The notes under the pieces were generated by a model. It had not been told where the DNA came from, ran no database searches, and saw nothing but the letters and a program-made list of their open reading frames with translations. From Actinokineospora globicatena (lineage in GTDB: Bacteria > Actinomycetota > Actinomycetes > Mycobacteriales > Pseudonocardiaceae): a DNA stretch of 64,000 nucleotides. Of the stretch, positions 27,900 to 37,498 are shown one piece after another. The translations under genes and the position numbers were made by a program. Position 1 is the stretch's first letter. Each line of letters begins with the position of its first letter. Where the stretch lies: the NCBI RefSeq assembly GCF_024171945.1, contig NZ_JAMTCR010000003.1:186001-250000 (forward strand). The letters are read 5' to 3'.

Positions 27900-30551
27900 T
27901 CACTGGCCGCTGTGGACGAAACCGGCCCAGGAGACGACGTGGTTGTCGGCGGCGACCCGCAGCGGGTCAGGCATGTGCTCGGGGAGCGGCAGCGACGGGT
28001 CGAGCATCCGCAGCTGTGCCGCCCGCAGCGCCCGCCACGGGGCCAAACCCTCCTCCCGGTGGAAGTGGTGGAACAGGTACATCAGCGACGAGGTCGACTC
28101 GTCCGGGATGGCCCACTGCGTCGACAGCACCGTGCGGGCGCCCGCCGCGAGGAATGCCGTGCCCAGGCTGTAGGCCTCGTCGTAGCCGTGGATCGACCGG
28201 CCGGTGTGGCAGGCGGCCATGACCACCAGGCCCAGGTCGCGCTCGGGCACCGACGCCAGCAGCCGGACGATCTCGTCGGCGGTCAGCGCGCCCGCGCCCG
28301 ACTCGTCCGGTGCGAGCAGCAGGGACGCCGTGGTGCCGCCGGGGTCGGTGGTGAACGTGCCGTGGCAGGCCAGGTGCAGCATCGACCCGGCGTCCTGGTC
28401 GGTCAGCCAGGCGCGGACCTGCGCGACGGTTCCCGCGTCGGACCCGGCGGGCCCGCCGCGCCCGATGTAGCGGGCGTCCCGGTAGAACGCCTGCCGCACC
28501 TCGTGCGCCTCCCGCCGGGCCGCGACGAGCGGGGCACCCGCGCCACCGGTGTCCGGATCGGCCACGATCAAGCCGTTCGACGACGGCGGCACCGGTGTCC
28601 GGGCGGCGGCCAGGCAGAACAGCCGCGCGGACACCGCCAGGGAGAACGCCGCCAGCTCGACGGCGTGCGTGCCGTCCGGTCGGCGCGCCGCCTGCCACGG
28701 CACGCGGGCCAGGTCACCCATCGGCACCAGCACGAGGTGCGGGACCGCGCCCCCGGTCCGGGTGGCGAAGGACTCCAGCAGTGGCCCGATCGCGGCGCGC
28801 CACGCCCAGTCGCACAGCGCGTCGACCCGGTCGGCGAACTCGCCGTCGACCGGGCCCAGCTCGCGGGACCGGTTCGCCAGCGCGGCCAGGTACCGCTCGA
28901 CCTCCGTGTCCGCCGCCACGTGGAGGTCCGGCAGCACCACGAAGCCGGGCGGTCCCTCGGCTGGCGCGACGACCGCCAGCCCGGGCAGGCCCGCGCCGCC
29001 GGGCACCAGGTAGACGAACGCGTCGGCTTCGGTGGCGCGCAACGCCGCGGTGATCTCGGTCAGCGCGGGCGGCCGCAGCGGGTCGCCGGGCAGGCCGGTC
29101 AACCCGAGCAACGCCGTGACGACCTCGTCGCGCAGCGCGGGTGACTCGTCCTCGCCCGCCGCCCAGCGCCGGGCCAGGTCGATCCGCCCCGCCGCCGTGA
29201 GCCGGTCGGGCAGGTCGTGCCGCAGGACCTCGGCGAACAGCATCAGCCCGCGCCCGGTGTCGAGCACCCGCAGCGCGTCCTCGACCCGGTCGGCCAGCAG
29301 GAACCCGCGGGCGTACCTGACCGCGCCGCCCACCGCGTCGGCGATCGCGACCTTGGCACCGGCGGTGTCGGACTCCAGCAGCGCGCGCACGACGTACCGG
29401 AGTTGGCCCTCGACCCCGGACTCGGCCGCGGCCCCGTGGTCACCGCGGTAGTGGCCGACGTGGGACAGCAAGTCGTTGACCAGTGGCCACAACGGGCTCT
29501 GCGGACCGTTGATCAGCGCCTTCGCGTCCAGCAGCACGGCCTGAGCCTCGTCGAGCCCGTCCACGGTGTCCGCCAGTTCCGCGCGCCGGAGCAGCCCGAA
29601 GGCGAGGGCGGCCAGCGCGTAGGGGTGCACGAATCGGCTCTGCCCGGCCGCGACCAGCTCCCGGCACTCGTCGAGTGCCTGCTCGACGCGGCCGAGGTCG
29701 GTCTCCTGCTGGAACCTGAACAGCATCGCCGTGGTGGCGATCTTGGCCGCCATCCAGTCGTCGTCCACCCCGACGGAGTCGGCGCGCAGCCGGACGATCT
29801 CGGCCTGGATCCTCTCGGTCGACGGGGTCTCGATCACTGTTGCCAGCGTCTGCACCTTGGCGAGGGCGTCGGCGAAGATCGCCTGCATGCCATCACCAAT
29901 GGGATTCTCCCCATGGGCTTCGGTGAACATTCGGAGTCGCCGGACCACCTCCGCGCCGTCTCCGCTCTGGTTGGCCACGAGGCCCGCCCGGAGGTGGTCG
30001 ATGAGTTCTCGTCGGGGGTCGTCGTCCGAGAGTGTCAACAGCGCCGTGAGGCGGTCCAGGGACCTCAGCCGCACGCTTTCATCACCGTCACGAGTCGCCG
30101 CGCTCTGCTTCACCGCCTCCTGCGCCAGCACAGCGAAAACGTGGTGGCGCGGTGAGCCCGCCGTTGTCGCGACCAACTCGGCTGCTTCCTGCTCGGCGGC
30201 AACGAGATCGAGATCGGGCAGTCCCATCAGGCAGTGCGCGAGGTACGCCGCCCGGGCACCTGCCCGCACCACCGGCCACTCCGGCCCAGGCGGCGGCGGA
30301 TCAGCAAGGGCCAGCAGATCACCGAACATCGGCACGACCCGCGTCCAGGCCGTCCTCGACCGCTCGACCAGCGCACCGACCATCCCCGCCGCCAGCCGCG
30401 CGCGTTCCGGCCGCTCCTCGGGCACCCGCCGCAGGTCGACGATGAACTCGGCCACCGCCGCGACGTCGACCTCGCCCACCTCGACCCGCCCGAGCGTGTG
30501 CGAACACCGGGCCAGCACCGCCTCGGTGGTCATGGCCCCGCTGTCGTCCAC
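27900..30551 (-). CDS. CHAT-domain (caspase-like) protein
   Basis: 883 residues from GTG at 30551, chosen because AAGGA lies eight bases upstream (30560-30564). The first 600 residues are helical and leucine/alanine-rich, repeat-like, probably TPR-type. The C-terminal 260 residues are a CHAT domain: MLHLACHGTF with His730 and VVMAACHTGRS with Cys781, the catalytic dyad, then GTAFLAAGARTVLSTQW. CHAT proteins are clostripain/caspase-like proteases, known in plant and bacterial cell-death and defence systems and in type III-E CRISPR. No defence partner gene is visible next to it; upstream is PucR. Its substrate and trigger are unknown. Confidence 0.82.
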   Translation of the reverse strand: MDDSGAMTTEAVLARCSHTLGRVEVGEVDVAAVAEFIVDLRRVPEERPERARLAAGMVGALVERSRTAWTRVVPMFGDLLALADPPPPGPEWPVVRAGARAAYLAHCLMGLPDLDLVAAEQEAAELVATTAGSPRHHVFAVLAQEAVKQSAATRDGDESVRLRSLDRLTALLTLSDDDPRRELIDHLRAGLVANQSGDGAEVVRRLRMFTEAHGENPIGDGMQAIFADALAKVQTLATVIETPSTERIQAEIVRLRADSVGVDDDWMAAKIATTAMLFRFQQETDLGRVEQALDECRELVAAGQSRFVHPYALAALAFGLLRRAELADTVDGLDEAQAVLLDAKALINGPQSPLWPLVNDLLSHVGHYRGDHGAAAESGVEGQLRYVVRALLESDTAGAKVAIADAVGGAVRYARGFLLADRVEDALRVLDTGRGLMLFAEVLRHDLPDRLTAAGRIDLARRWAAGEDESPALRDEVVTALLGLTGLPGDPLRPPALTEITAALRATEADAFVYLVPGGAGLPGLAVVAPAEGPPGFVVLPDLHVAADTEVERYLAALANRSRELGPVDGEFADRVDALCDWAWRAAIGPLLESFATRTGGAVPHLVLVPMGDLARVPWQAARRPDGTHAVELAAFSLAVSARLFCLAAARTPVPPSSNGLIVADPDTGGAGAPLVAARREAHEVRQAFYRDARYIGRGGPAGSDAGTVAQVRAWLTDQDAGSMLHLACHGTFTTDPGGTTASLLLAPDESGAGALTADEIVRLLASVPERDLGLVVMAACHTGRSIHGYDEAYSLGTAFLAAGARTVLSTQWAIPDESTSSLMYLFHHFHREEGLAPWRALRAAQLRMLDPSLPLPEHMPDPLRVAADNHVVSWAGFVHSGQ

Positions 30552-30649
30552 TGGCACTGTCCTTCCGTCCCCGTCCCACCCGATGTCGGGACGCTGTCTC
30601 TTCCTGACGGACCGGGGAGTGGCGGGCGACCGCCCGGTGCGAAGGTGCC

Positions 30650-32155
30650 CTACTTGGCCCGACACGCCAGGTGCAGGGCAAGGCGGACTTCGGGGTCCGA
30701 CAGGTTCGCGCCGAGCAGCTCCTCGATCCTGCTGAGCCGTTTCACCACCGTGTTGCGGTGGATCCCGAGGCGGGCGGCCGTCGAGGTGGCGGATGACTCC
30801 AGGTCCAGGTAGGTCTCCAGGGTCCGGGCGAGGTCGGCGTTGGCGGGGGAGAGCAGGGCGCCGAGCATGCGTTGGGACCTGGCGCGGACGTCCTCCGAGG
30901 TGGCCGCGGCGAGGAGGCGTCGAACACCGGCCTCGTCCGCGAACTCCACTCGTTGGCGCCCGCGCGAGGAGCCCGCGAACCGACTCAGCTCCTGCGCCTC
31001 GACGAGGGTCTCGACCAGGCCGGGGGCGCCGAGCAGCGGGCGTCCGACCCCGGCCACCAGGGTCGACTCGGGCACGAGCGGCAGGATCGTGTTGAGCTTG
31101 CCGACGATGTCGCGGCGTCGTTGCGGGGTGGCCTCCGTGCCGTCGGTGATCCACGTCGACCAGCCGTCGCCCCGTTCGACCAGCGGACCGGTGAGGTGCT
31201 GGGCGGCGAGTGCGTCGCGGACGTCGCGGGTCCTCGACCGCACGTCCTCCGGCGCCGAGCCGCCGACCAGCAGCAGGTGCACGCCGATGTGCCACCCCTC
31301 CAGCCGCCACCCCGCCGCGACCGCCTGGCTCAGGACGCGCCGGGGGACCTGCGGACCCGAGCCGAGCAGCTCGGCCAGGACCGTCGAGTGGAACGTCGCG
31401 TCGCGCTCGGCCCGCAGCCGCTCGGTGGCGGCCCACGCGGTGATCGAGCAGGCGGCGAGGTTCAGCGCGCTCTCGATCTTGACGGCGTCGTCGTCGCCGA
31501 TCTCGCCGGTCTCCGCGACGAGCCACAGCCGCGGGGGTTCCCGGTCACCGACCTCGATGGGGACCAGGCACGTGAAACCGTCGCGGTCCCGCCAGGTCTT
31601 CGTCCCACCGCGTGTGTCGATGTGCAGTGCGCGAACAGGTTCCGTTCCCGCGAGGACGACGTGCTCGGCGCCGACCAGTGCACTGCGGATGCCGAGTTCG
31701 ATGTCCAGCAGCTTGATCACGGTCTTCGCGTCGCCGACACCCTGCAGGCGCCTTGCCAGTCGTGCCAACGCGAGCCCGTGCTCGGACGCGGGTTCGTGGA
31801 TCCGCACCCAGAGCCTGCGCGCTGTCTCAAGTGGATCGCCCTCGATCACCGCCAGGGGCAGGGCGAGGCGTTCGGCGAGGACCGTTGTCGAGGAGAGGAG
31901 CCGTCGCCGCGCGTCTACAGCCGTGACGACAAGGCTCGCTTCGCGGTCGTGCGCCCGGCGGAGCAGCAGTTCGAGTTCGTAACCCTCGAGTGCTCCGGTG
32001 ACCACGATCGCCCCGCGCGGCACGTCGGGAGTTCGCCCTGGCGTGAGAGCGAGCACCTCGGTCGGAATGACATCGAGGTTGGCCGACCCGCCGACCACCG
32101 TGGCTGTGTCGAGCGGCTGCTCGGCGAGGAGGTTTCGCACTGACGGTCTGGCCAT
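30650..32155 (-). CDS. PucR-family transcriptional regulator
   Basis: 501 residues. The C-terminal helix-turn-helix has the PucR signature: SSATSTAARLGIHRNTV followed by KRLSRIEELLG. A central GGDEF-like region and an N-terminal purine-catabolism-type ligand domain are consistent with the family. ATG at 32155 directly follows the TAG of the upstream DUF917 gene, so the two are co-transcribed. PucR proteins respond to purine or ureide availability, which agrees with the permease and hydantoinase genes on the opposite strand. It is likely the local regulator of the divergent operon. Confidence 0.85.
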   Translation of the reverse strand: MARPSVRNLLAEQPLDTATVVGGSANLDVIPTEVLALTPGRTPDVPRGAIVVTGALEGYELELLLRRAHDREASLVVTAVDARRRLLSSTTVLAERLALPLAVIEGDPLETARRLWVRIHEPASEHGLALARLARRLQGVGDAKTVIKLLDIELGIRSALVGAEHVVLAGTEPVRALHIDTRGGTKTWRDRDGFTCLVPIEVGDREPPRLWLVAETGEIGDDDAVKIESALNLAACSITAWAATERLRAERDATFHSTVLAELLGSGPQVPRRVLSQAVAAGWRLEGWHIGVHLLLVGGSAPEDVRSRTRDVRDALAAQHLTGPLVERGDGWSTWITDGTEATPQRRRDIVGKLNTILPLVPESTLVAGVGRPLLGAPGLVETLVEAQELSRFAGSSRGRQRVEFADEAGVRRLLAAATSEDVRARSQRMLGALLSPANADLARTLETYLDLESSATSTAARLGIHRNTVVKRLSRIEELLGANLSDPEVRLALHLACRAK

Positions 32156-33190
32156 CTACAGCCCCACGTAGTCGAGTGAGTAGCCGAAGGCACGCGGGTC
32201 CACCAGCGGGAGCGCGTCCTCTTCAAGCCACCTGGCAGGCGCACCGAGCGTGAGAACGTGAACTTCAGACCCGACCGACACGCGCTCCGCCTGGATCGGC
32301 CGCAGCGATCGCTGGTCGAGCAGGCAGATGATGTCGGGCGTGGTCGCGACCGGGATGCCGTCATCGATGACCACGAGGAACTCGCTCTGCATCTCGATCC
32401 TGAGCACCCGCTGGTCGTCGGCGGTGCGCAGGGTCAGGCTGCCCGCGCCGAACGACGAGCCGTGCCGCCACTCGACCTCGATCACCCGACCTGACGCGAG
32501 GTGCCGCGCCCCGGTGACCGACTTCGCAGTCGAGTCGACCTCCAGGAGCGCCGTGCCGAGATCTGTCGCCGCGCGCAGCGTGCCCGCGACCCCGTGCTGC
32601 CGTACCCGCGCGATGGGAAGCCGGTAGCCCGCGAAGCCGGCCCACCCACCGAGCAGCGCCGTGTTCGCCCGGAGCAGGCGCTCGGCCTCCGACGGGGTGT
32701 CGGTGTCGATGCGGACAAGGGTTCCGCTGGTGTCGATGAGCGCGAACGGGGACATGCTCAACCCGGCCGCGGTGTAGGTCGTCTGGTCGAGCCGCGGCAA
32801 CGCTCGCCCCATCCCGCTGACGTCCAGCAGCGGCGTGCCGGTCTCGGCCGCGACGAGGATCCCGGCGAAGGCGTTGGCCCCGGCGCCCTCGTACCCGGCG
32901 ACCAGGTGCGGCCCGCCACCCGTCGGGACGAGGCTGGTGAACGCGTGCGTGAACTCCCCGCCGCCCATAGGTTTCTCGGCGAACGCCGTGATCGCCCCGA
33001 CGAGCCCGACGTGCACCACGGTGACGTCATCCGGGGCTTCGCTCGGATCGATCACGGTGACCGGCCCGTGGTCCCGCACCGCTTGTTCGGCGAGCACGCG
33101 GAACAGGGTGGTCTGGCCTCCGCCACCGGATCCCAACAACGCCGCACCCAGCTCAAGAGCGGGCAGCGTCTCACGATCGATCGTCCACAT
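32156..33190 (-). CDS. DUF917-family protein (first copy)
   Basis: 344 residues from ATG at 33190. The family core is visible: GAALLGSGGGGQTTLF near the start, AFAEKPMGGGEF, then TGTPLLDVSGMGRALPRLDQTTY and the end region with DIICLLDQRS. DUF917 proteins are usually encoded with HyuA-type hydantoinases or with permeases, and are thought to be subunits or partners of such enzymes. A second copy is encoded at 36299-37399 on the other strand. It ends exactly where the PucR gene begins and is divergent from the permease. Confidence 0.8.
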   Translation of the reverse strand: MWTIDRETLPALELGAALLGSGGGGQTTLFRVLAEQAVRDHGPVTVIDPSEAPDDVTVVHVGLVGAITAFAEKPMGGGEFTHAFTSLVPTGGGPHLVAGYEGAGANAFAGILVAAETGTPLLDVSGMGRALPRLDQTTYTAAGLSMSPFALIDTSGTLVRIDTDTPSEAERLLRANTALLGGWAGFAGYRLPIARVRQHGVAGTLRAATDLGTALLEVDSTAKSVTGARHLASGRVIEVEWRHGSSFGAGSLTLRTADDQRVLRIEMQSEFLVVIDDGIPVATTPDIICLLDQRSLRPIQAERVSVGSEVHVLTLGAPARWLEEDALPLVDPRAFGYSLDYVGL

Positions 33191-33227
33191 AGGCGTGGTG
33201 TCCGTAGGTCGGAGCGGTAGCGGACCA

Positions 33228-33241
33228 CGGAGGTTACTCCG
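33228..33241. promoter_or_regulatory. Inverted repeat CGGAG-GTTA-CTCCG, possible operator
   Basis: A perfect 5-4-5 inverted repeat in the 210 bp divergent region between the DUF917 and permease genes, 38 bp before the DUF917 start. Confidence 0.35.
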
Positions 33242-33277
33242 ATCGCCACCACCGAGGCTAGTGGCGAAGGGGGCATA

Positions 33278-33315
33278 GTGCACTCCTCTGTCCAGGTCGA
33301 ACGGACACAGTGCAC
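33278..33315. promoter_or_regulatory. Long interrupted inverted repeat, likely regulator binding site
   Basis: GTGCACT (33278-33284) and TGTCC (33289-33293) are mirrored by GGACA (33303-33307) and AGTGCAC (33309-33315) around a 9-base centre. It is midway between two divergent genes of one catabolic locus, the place expected for binding by the neighbouring PucR-type regulator. Confidence 0.5.
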
Positions 33316-33400
33316 ACTGCGCCGCGGACGACGCACGGCCTAATCTCTGGCTCTCGGTGAGCCGCATCACAGGCTGACCCGGAACTCAGGAGGGTCAGCC

Positions 33401-34726
33401 ATGTCATCCACCCAGGGAGTCGACGACTACGCACTGGAACGCGTGCCCGCCGGGGCCCGCTACTCGTGGTGGTCGGTCTGCGTCCAGCGCTTCGGGCAGC
33501 TCTCGTGCCTCTCGCAGTTCCTGATCGGGGCCACGCTGGGCTTCGGGATGTCGTTCTGGTCGGCCGTCCTGGCCATCACGCTCGGGTCGGTCATCCTGGA
33601 GGTCGTCGCGATCTTCACCGGCATCGCAGGCCAGCGCGAGGGCCTCTCCACGTCGGTGCTGACCCGCTGGACGGGCTTCGGCCGTTACGGGTCCAGCTTG
33701 GTCGGGTTAGCGATCGCGCTGAGCCTGATCGGTTGGTTCGGCGTGCAAAGCGCCATCTCCGCGCGCGGGCTCACCGAGCTGATCGGCGTCCTCCCGACCT
33801 GGGGCTGGGCGCTGGTGTTCGGGATGGCCGTCACCGGGATCGTGATGTACGGGTTCGGCTCGATGGCGTGGACGGCCTACATCACCGTCCCGGCGTTCCT
33901 GCTGCTCGCGGGCTACGCGGTGATCAGCGAGCTGTCCAAGCACTCCCTGTCGGACCTGGTCAGCTCACCCGCGCCGGGGCCGCAGATCAGCCTCGCCGCG
34001 GGCACGACGCTCGTCGCGGGCGGGTTCATCGTCGGGATGGTCATGACCCCCGACATGACCCGGTTCAACCGCTCGACGAGCGACGTCGTCAAGCAGACCT
34101 TCGTGGGGGTGACGATCGGCGAGTACGTGATCGCCCTGGTCGGGGTGCTGCTCGCGCACGCCGTGGGCACCAGCGACATCATCGGCATCGTGACCTCGAG
34201 CGCGGGCCTGCTCGGGACCCTGATCATCGTGGCCAGCACCGTCAAGATCAACGACTGGAACCTCTACTCCGCCTCGCTCGGCGTGGTCAACTTCGGCAAG
34301 ACCGTCTTCGGGGTGAAGCTGCACCGGGGGCTGGTCACGCTGACCGTCGGCGGCATCGGCAGCGTCCTGGCCGCCGCGGGCATCCTGGAGAAGTTCACCG
34401 ACTTCCTGATCGTGCTCGGCGTGGCCTTCCCGCCGCTGGCCGGGATCATCATCGCGGAGTACTTCTTCGTGAAGCTGTGGCGCTCGGACCTGGACGAGTC
34501 CGGTGACGACCTGCCCGCCGGCTGTCCCACCTGGGTCCCCACCACCCTGGTCGTCTGGGGGCTGTCGTGGGCCGTCGGGTACTACGTGGACTTCGGGATC
34601 GCCTCGATCAACGCCTTGGTCGCCTCGTTCGTCCTGTACCTGGTCGCGGGCAAGCTGGGCCTGGTGCGGCCGCTGGGGATATCGCGCACCGGGACCGCTC
34701 AGCCGGCCGACGACCAGCACGCCTGA
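33401..34726 (+). CDS. Cytosine/purine permease-like transporter (NCS1 family)
   Basis: 441 residues with about twelve membrane segments. The N-terminus DYALERVPAGARYSWWSV and the segment TPDMTRFNRS, then GEYVIALVGVLLAH, match the CodB-type nucleobase permeases. These proteins import cytosine, allantoin, hydantoin or related rings with H+ or Na+. A strong ribosome site AGGAGGG is found about nine bases before ATG. It is first in a + strand operon with HyuA and DUF917, so it probably imports their substrate. Confidence 0.87.
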   Translation: MSSTQGVDDYALERVPAGARYSWWSVCVQRFGQLSCLSQFLIGATLGFGMSFWSAVLAITLGSVILEVVAIFTGIAGQREGLSTSVLTRWTGFGRYGSSLVGLAIALSLIGWFGVQSAISARGLTELIGVLPTWGWALVFGMAVTGIVMYGFGSMAWTAYITVPAFLLLAGYAVISELSKHSLSDLVSSPAPGPQISLAAGTTLVAGGFIVGMVMTPDMTRFNRSTSDVVKQTFVGVTIGEYVIALVGVLLAHAVGTSDIIGIVTSSAGLLGTLIIVASTVKINDWNLYSASLGVVNFGKTVFGVKLHRGLVTLTVGGIGSVLAAAGILEKFTDFLIVLGVAFPPLAGIIIAEYFFVKLWRSDLDESGDDLPAGCPTWVPTTLVVWGLSWAVGYYVDFGIASINALVASFVLYLVAGKLGLVRPLGISRTGTAQPADDQHA

Positions 34727-34740
34727 ACCGGGGGACTGCC

Positions 34741-36309
34741 ATGCGAATCGGGATCGATGTCGGCGGCACCAACACCGACGCCGTGCTCATGGACGCCCGC
34801 CGGGTGCTGGCCGAGGTGAAGACCTCGACGACACCGGACGTGACCTCGGGCATCGTCACGGCCATCGCCGAACTCCGCAAGGCGTCGCCGTTCGACCCGC
34901 TGGACGTGCGGGCGGTGATGATCGGCACGACGCACTTCATCAACGCGATCGTCGAAGCGAACAGGTTGGCCCCCACGGCGGCGGTTCGCCTCGGACTGCC
35001 CGCGACCCGGGCCCTGCCGCCGCTCGTCGGGTGGCCCGAGCACCTGGTGGCGGCGATCAAGGGGGAGGGCTACCTCTGCCACGGGGGCAACGAGTACGAC
35101 GGCAGGCTGATCAGCCACCTCGACCGCGACGAGATCAAGCGGGTCGCCGACGACATCGCCCTGAAGGGGATCCGCAGCATCGCGGTGTCCTCTGTGTACT
35201 CACCGGCGAACCCCGAGCTGGAGGTCGAGGTCGGCGACATCCTGTCGGAGCACATCCCCGGCGTGGCGGTGAGCCTGTCCCACGAACTCGGCCGCATGGG
35301 GCTGCTCGAACGGGAGAACGCGACCATCATCAACGCCTGTCTGCGCGAACTCGCGGGCCACATCTGCGACGGGCTCTCCGGCGCGCTGACTGACGCTGGG
35401 ATCCGCGCACCCCTGTTCCTGAGCCAGAACGACGGAACGTTGATGGACGTGGACTTCGCCCGGCGCTACCCCGTCGCCACCTTCGCGTCGGGGCCGACGA
35501 ACTCGATGCGTGGAGCCGCTTTCCTTTCTGGGCTTGGTGACTGCGCTGTCATCGACGTCGGCGGGACCACCAGCGACATCGGCATCCTGCAGAACGGCTT
35601 CCCGCGCGAGGCGACGACCGAGGTCAGCGTGAGCGGGATCCGCACCAACTTCCGGATGCCCGACGTCCTGTCCATCGGCATCGGGGGAGGGAGTCGGGTG
35701 CGTCTCGGTGAGCCCACCGTCGGACCGGATAGCGTCGGGTACCGCATCCGGCAGGAGGGGCTGGTGTTCGGTGGGGACACGCTCACGGCCACGGACATCG
35801 CTGTCGCCGCTGGGATCGCGGAAATCGGCGACCCCAGCCTGGTGGCCCATCTTGATTCGTCCCTTGTGGACGCCGTGCTCGCGCACATGTCGCGGGAGAT
35901 CGCGTCCGCTGTCGACCGCATGCGGACCAGTGCGACGCCTCTTCCCGTGGTCGCGGTTGGTGGAGGGAACATCCTGGTGCCCGAGATGCTTGAGGGGTCT
36001 GGGAAGGTCCACCGGCCTGAGCACTCCGGCGTCGCGAACGCCATCGGTGCCGCGATCGCCCAGGTGGGTGGGGAAGTAGACCGGATGTTCGCGGTCGCGT
36101 CGGGGACCCGGGAATCGGTGCTCGACGCCGCGAAGCAGGAAGCGGTCGACCGGGCCGTCGCGGCGGGAGCGCGTCCCCAAACGGTGCAGATTGTTGAGGT
36201 CGAGGAGGTTCCTTTGGCCTATCTGCCGGGGAACGTCACCCGGATTCGCGTCAAGGCTGTGGGAGACCTCGTCTTCGGAAACGACATGGGAGGCCGACGT
36301 GGCCACTGA
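34741..36309 (+). CDS. Hydantoinase/oxoprolinase HyuA-like subunit
   Basis: 522 residues. An ATPase fold of the actin/hexokinase kind is shown by MRIGIDVGGTNTDAVLM at the start and VIDVGGTTSDIGIL in the middle, both phosphate-binding loops. SQNDGTLMDVDFARRYPV and TFASGPTNSMRGA are HyuA family motifs. HyuA proteins use ATP to open hydantoin, oxoproline or N-methylated cyclic ureides. The usual HyuB partner is not present; a DUF917 protein overlaps instead by 11 bp and may play a partner role. The gene starts 14 bp after the permease stop. Confidence 0.87.
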   Translation: MRIGIDVGGTNTDAVLMDARRVLAEVKTSTTPDVTSGIVTAIAELRKASPFDPLDVRAVMIGTTHFINAIVEANRLAPTAAVRLGLPATRALPPLVGWPEHLVAAIKGEGYLCHGGNEYDGRLISHLDRDEIKRVADDIALKGIRSIAVSSVYSPANPELEVEVGDILSEHIPGVAVSLSHELGRMGLLERENATIINACLRELAGHICDGLSGALTDAGIRAPLFLSQNDGTLMDVDFARRYPVATFASGPTNSMRGAAFLSGLGDCAVIDVGGTTSDIGILQNGFPREATTEVSVSGIRTNFRMPDVLSIGIGGGSRVRLGEPTVGPDSVGYRIRQEGLVFGGDTLTATDIAVAAGIAEIGDPSLVAHLDSSLVDAVLAHMSREIASAVDRMRTSATPLPVVAVGGGNILVPEMLEGSGKVHRPEHSGVANAIGAAIAQVGGEVDRMFAVASGTRESVLDAAKQEAVDRAVAAGARPQTVQIVEVEEVPLAYLPGNVTRIRVKAVGDLVFGNDMGGRRGH

Positions 36310-37399
36310 CATCACGCTCGACGACCTGCCCGACCTGGCCAGGGGAGCGGCTTTGCTCGGCACCGGCGGGGGAGGGGATCCCTACATCGGCCTGCTCCTG
36401 GTCAGCGAGGAGTTGCGGCGCGGCAGGACAATCAGGCTGCTCACCACTGACGAGGTCGATGATGATGACCTCGTCGTGGCCAGCGCGTTCATGGGGGCAC
36501 CGACCGTTGTCGTGGAGAAGATCCCGTCTGGGGACGAGCCCGTCACGGCCCTACGCACGCTTGAGAGGCGTCTGGGGCGTGCGGTTGACGCGATCATCCC
36601 GATGGAGTGCGGGGGCCTCAACTCGATGATCCCGCTCTTGGTCGCGGCCCGAGCGGGTATCCCGATCGTGGACGGGGACGGGATGGGCAGGGCGTTCCCC
36701 GAACTCCAGATGGAGACTTTCGGCGTGTACGGGGTGTCCGGGTCCCCGATCGCGATCTGCGACTCGAACGGCCACACCACGGTCATCGACACTGGGGTGG
36801 ACAACAAGCAGATGGAGTGGCTCGCCCGCGGGGTCACGATCCGGATGGGCGGCGTGTCCTACATCGCGGAGTACCCGATGACCGGCGCCGAGGTGAAGCG
36901 CACCGCCATCCCCGGCACGATGAGCCTGGCGCTCGCCCTCGGCCGGTGCATCCGCGAGGCCCGAGAACACCACCGCGACCCGTTCGACGCGCTGGGCCAG
37001 GCCCTCGAACGGTCGATCTACGGGTCCGGCCGGGTCCTCCTGGAGGGCAAGGTCATCGACGTGGAACGCAGCAGCTCCGACGGCTTCGTCCGCGGCACAG
37101 CCACCGTCAGCACCTTCGACGGCGACACCGCGGTCACCCTCACCTTCCAGAACGAACACCTCGTAGCCCACCACGACGGCCGCGTCCTGGCCATCGTCCC
37201 CGACCTGATCTCCGTCCTGGACGCCCAGACCGCCAACCCCATCACCACCGAATCCCTCCGCTACGGCCAACGCGTCAAGATCTTCGCCATGTCCACCCCA
37301 CCCATCATGCGCACCCCCGAAGCCCTGGAGGTATTCGGCCCGCAAGCCTTCGGCCTCCACGACCCCTGGACCCCCGTCGAGGCCCTCGCCCCGGTCTAG
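36299..37399 (+). CDS. DUF917-family protein (second copy)
   Basis: 366 residues from GTG at 36299, which lies 11 bp inside the end of HyuA. Family motifs are GAALLGTGGGGDPYIGLLL, then AIIPMECGGLNSMIPLL and AGIPIVDGDGMGRAFPELQ, with DLISVLDAQT near the end. It is longer and differs from the copy at 32156-33190, but is clearly the same family. It may form a complex with HyuA. The permease, HyuA and DUF917 genes are a tight three-gene operon. Confidence 0.84.
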   Translation: MATDITLDDLPDLARGAALLGTGGGGDPYIGLLLVSEELRRGRTIRLLTTDEVDDDDLVVASAFMGAPTVVVEKIPSGDEPVTALRTLERRLGRAVDAIIPMECGGLNSMIPLLVAARAGIPIVDGDGMGRAFPELQMETFGVYGVSGSPIAICDSNGHTTVIDTGVDNKQMEWLARGVTIRMGGVSYIAEYPMTGAEVKRTAIPGTMSLALALGRCIREAREHHRDPFDALGQALERSIYGSGRVLLEGKVIDVERSSSDGFVRGTATVSTFDGDTAVTLTFQNEHLVAHHDGRVLAIVPDLISVLDAQTANPITTESLRYGQRVKIFAMSTPPIMRTPEALEVFGPQAFGLHDPWTPVEALAPV

Positions 37400-37498
37400 G
37401 CACCTTGACGGCGACCGCCCGCTCCGGTGCCTGATGTCGGCGGGGGCCTGAGGAAGGACCCCGCTACCATCGCCTTCACTGACACGGAGGGGGTCCGG

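Noticed and set aside
30552..31526. Extension of the CHAT protein frame upstream into the PucR gene
   Set aside because: The sequence upstream of GTG 30551 has no domain and overlaps PucR in another frame; a good ribosome site marks 30551 as the start.
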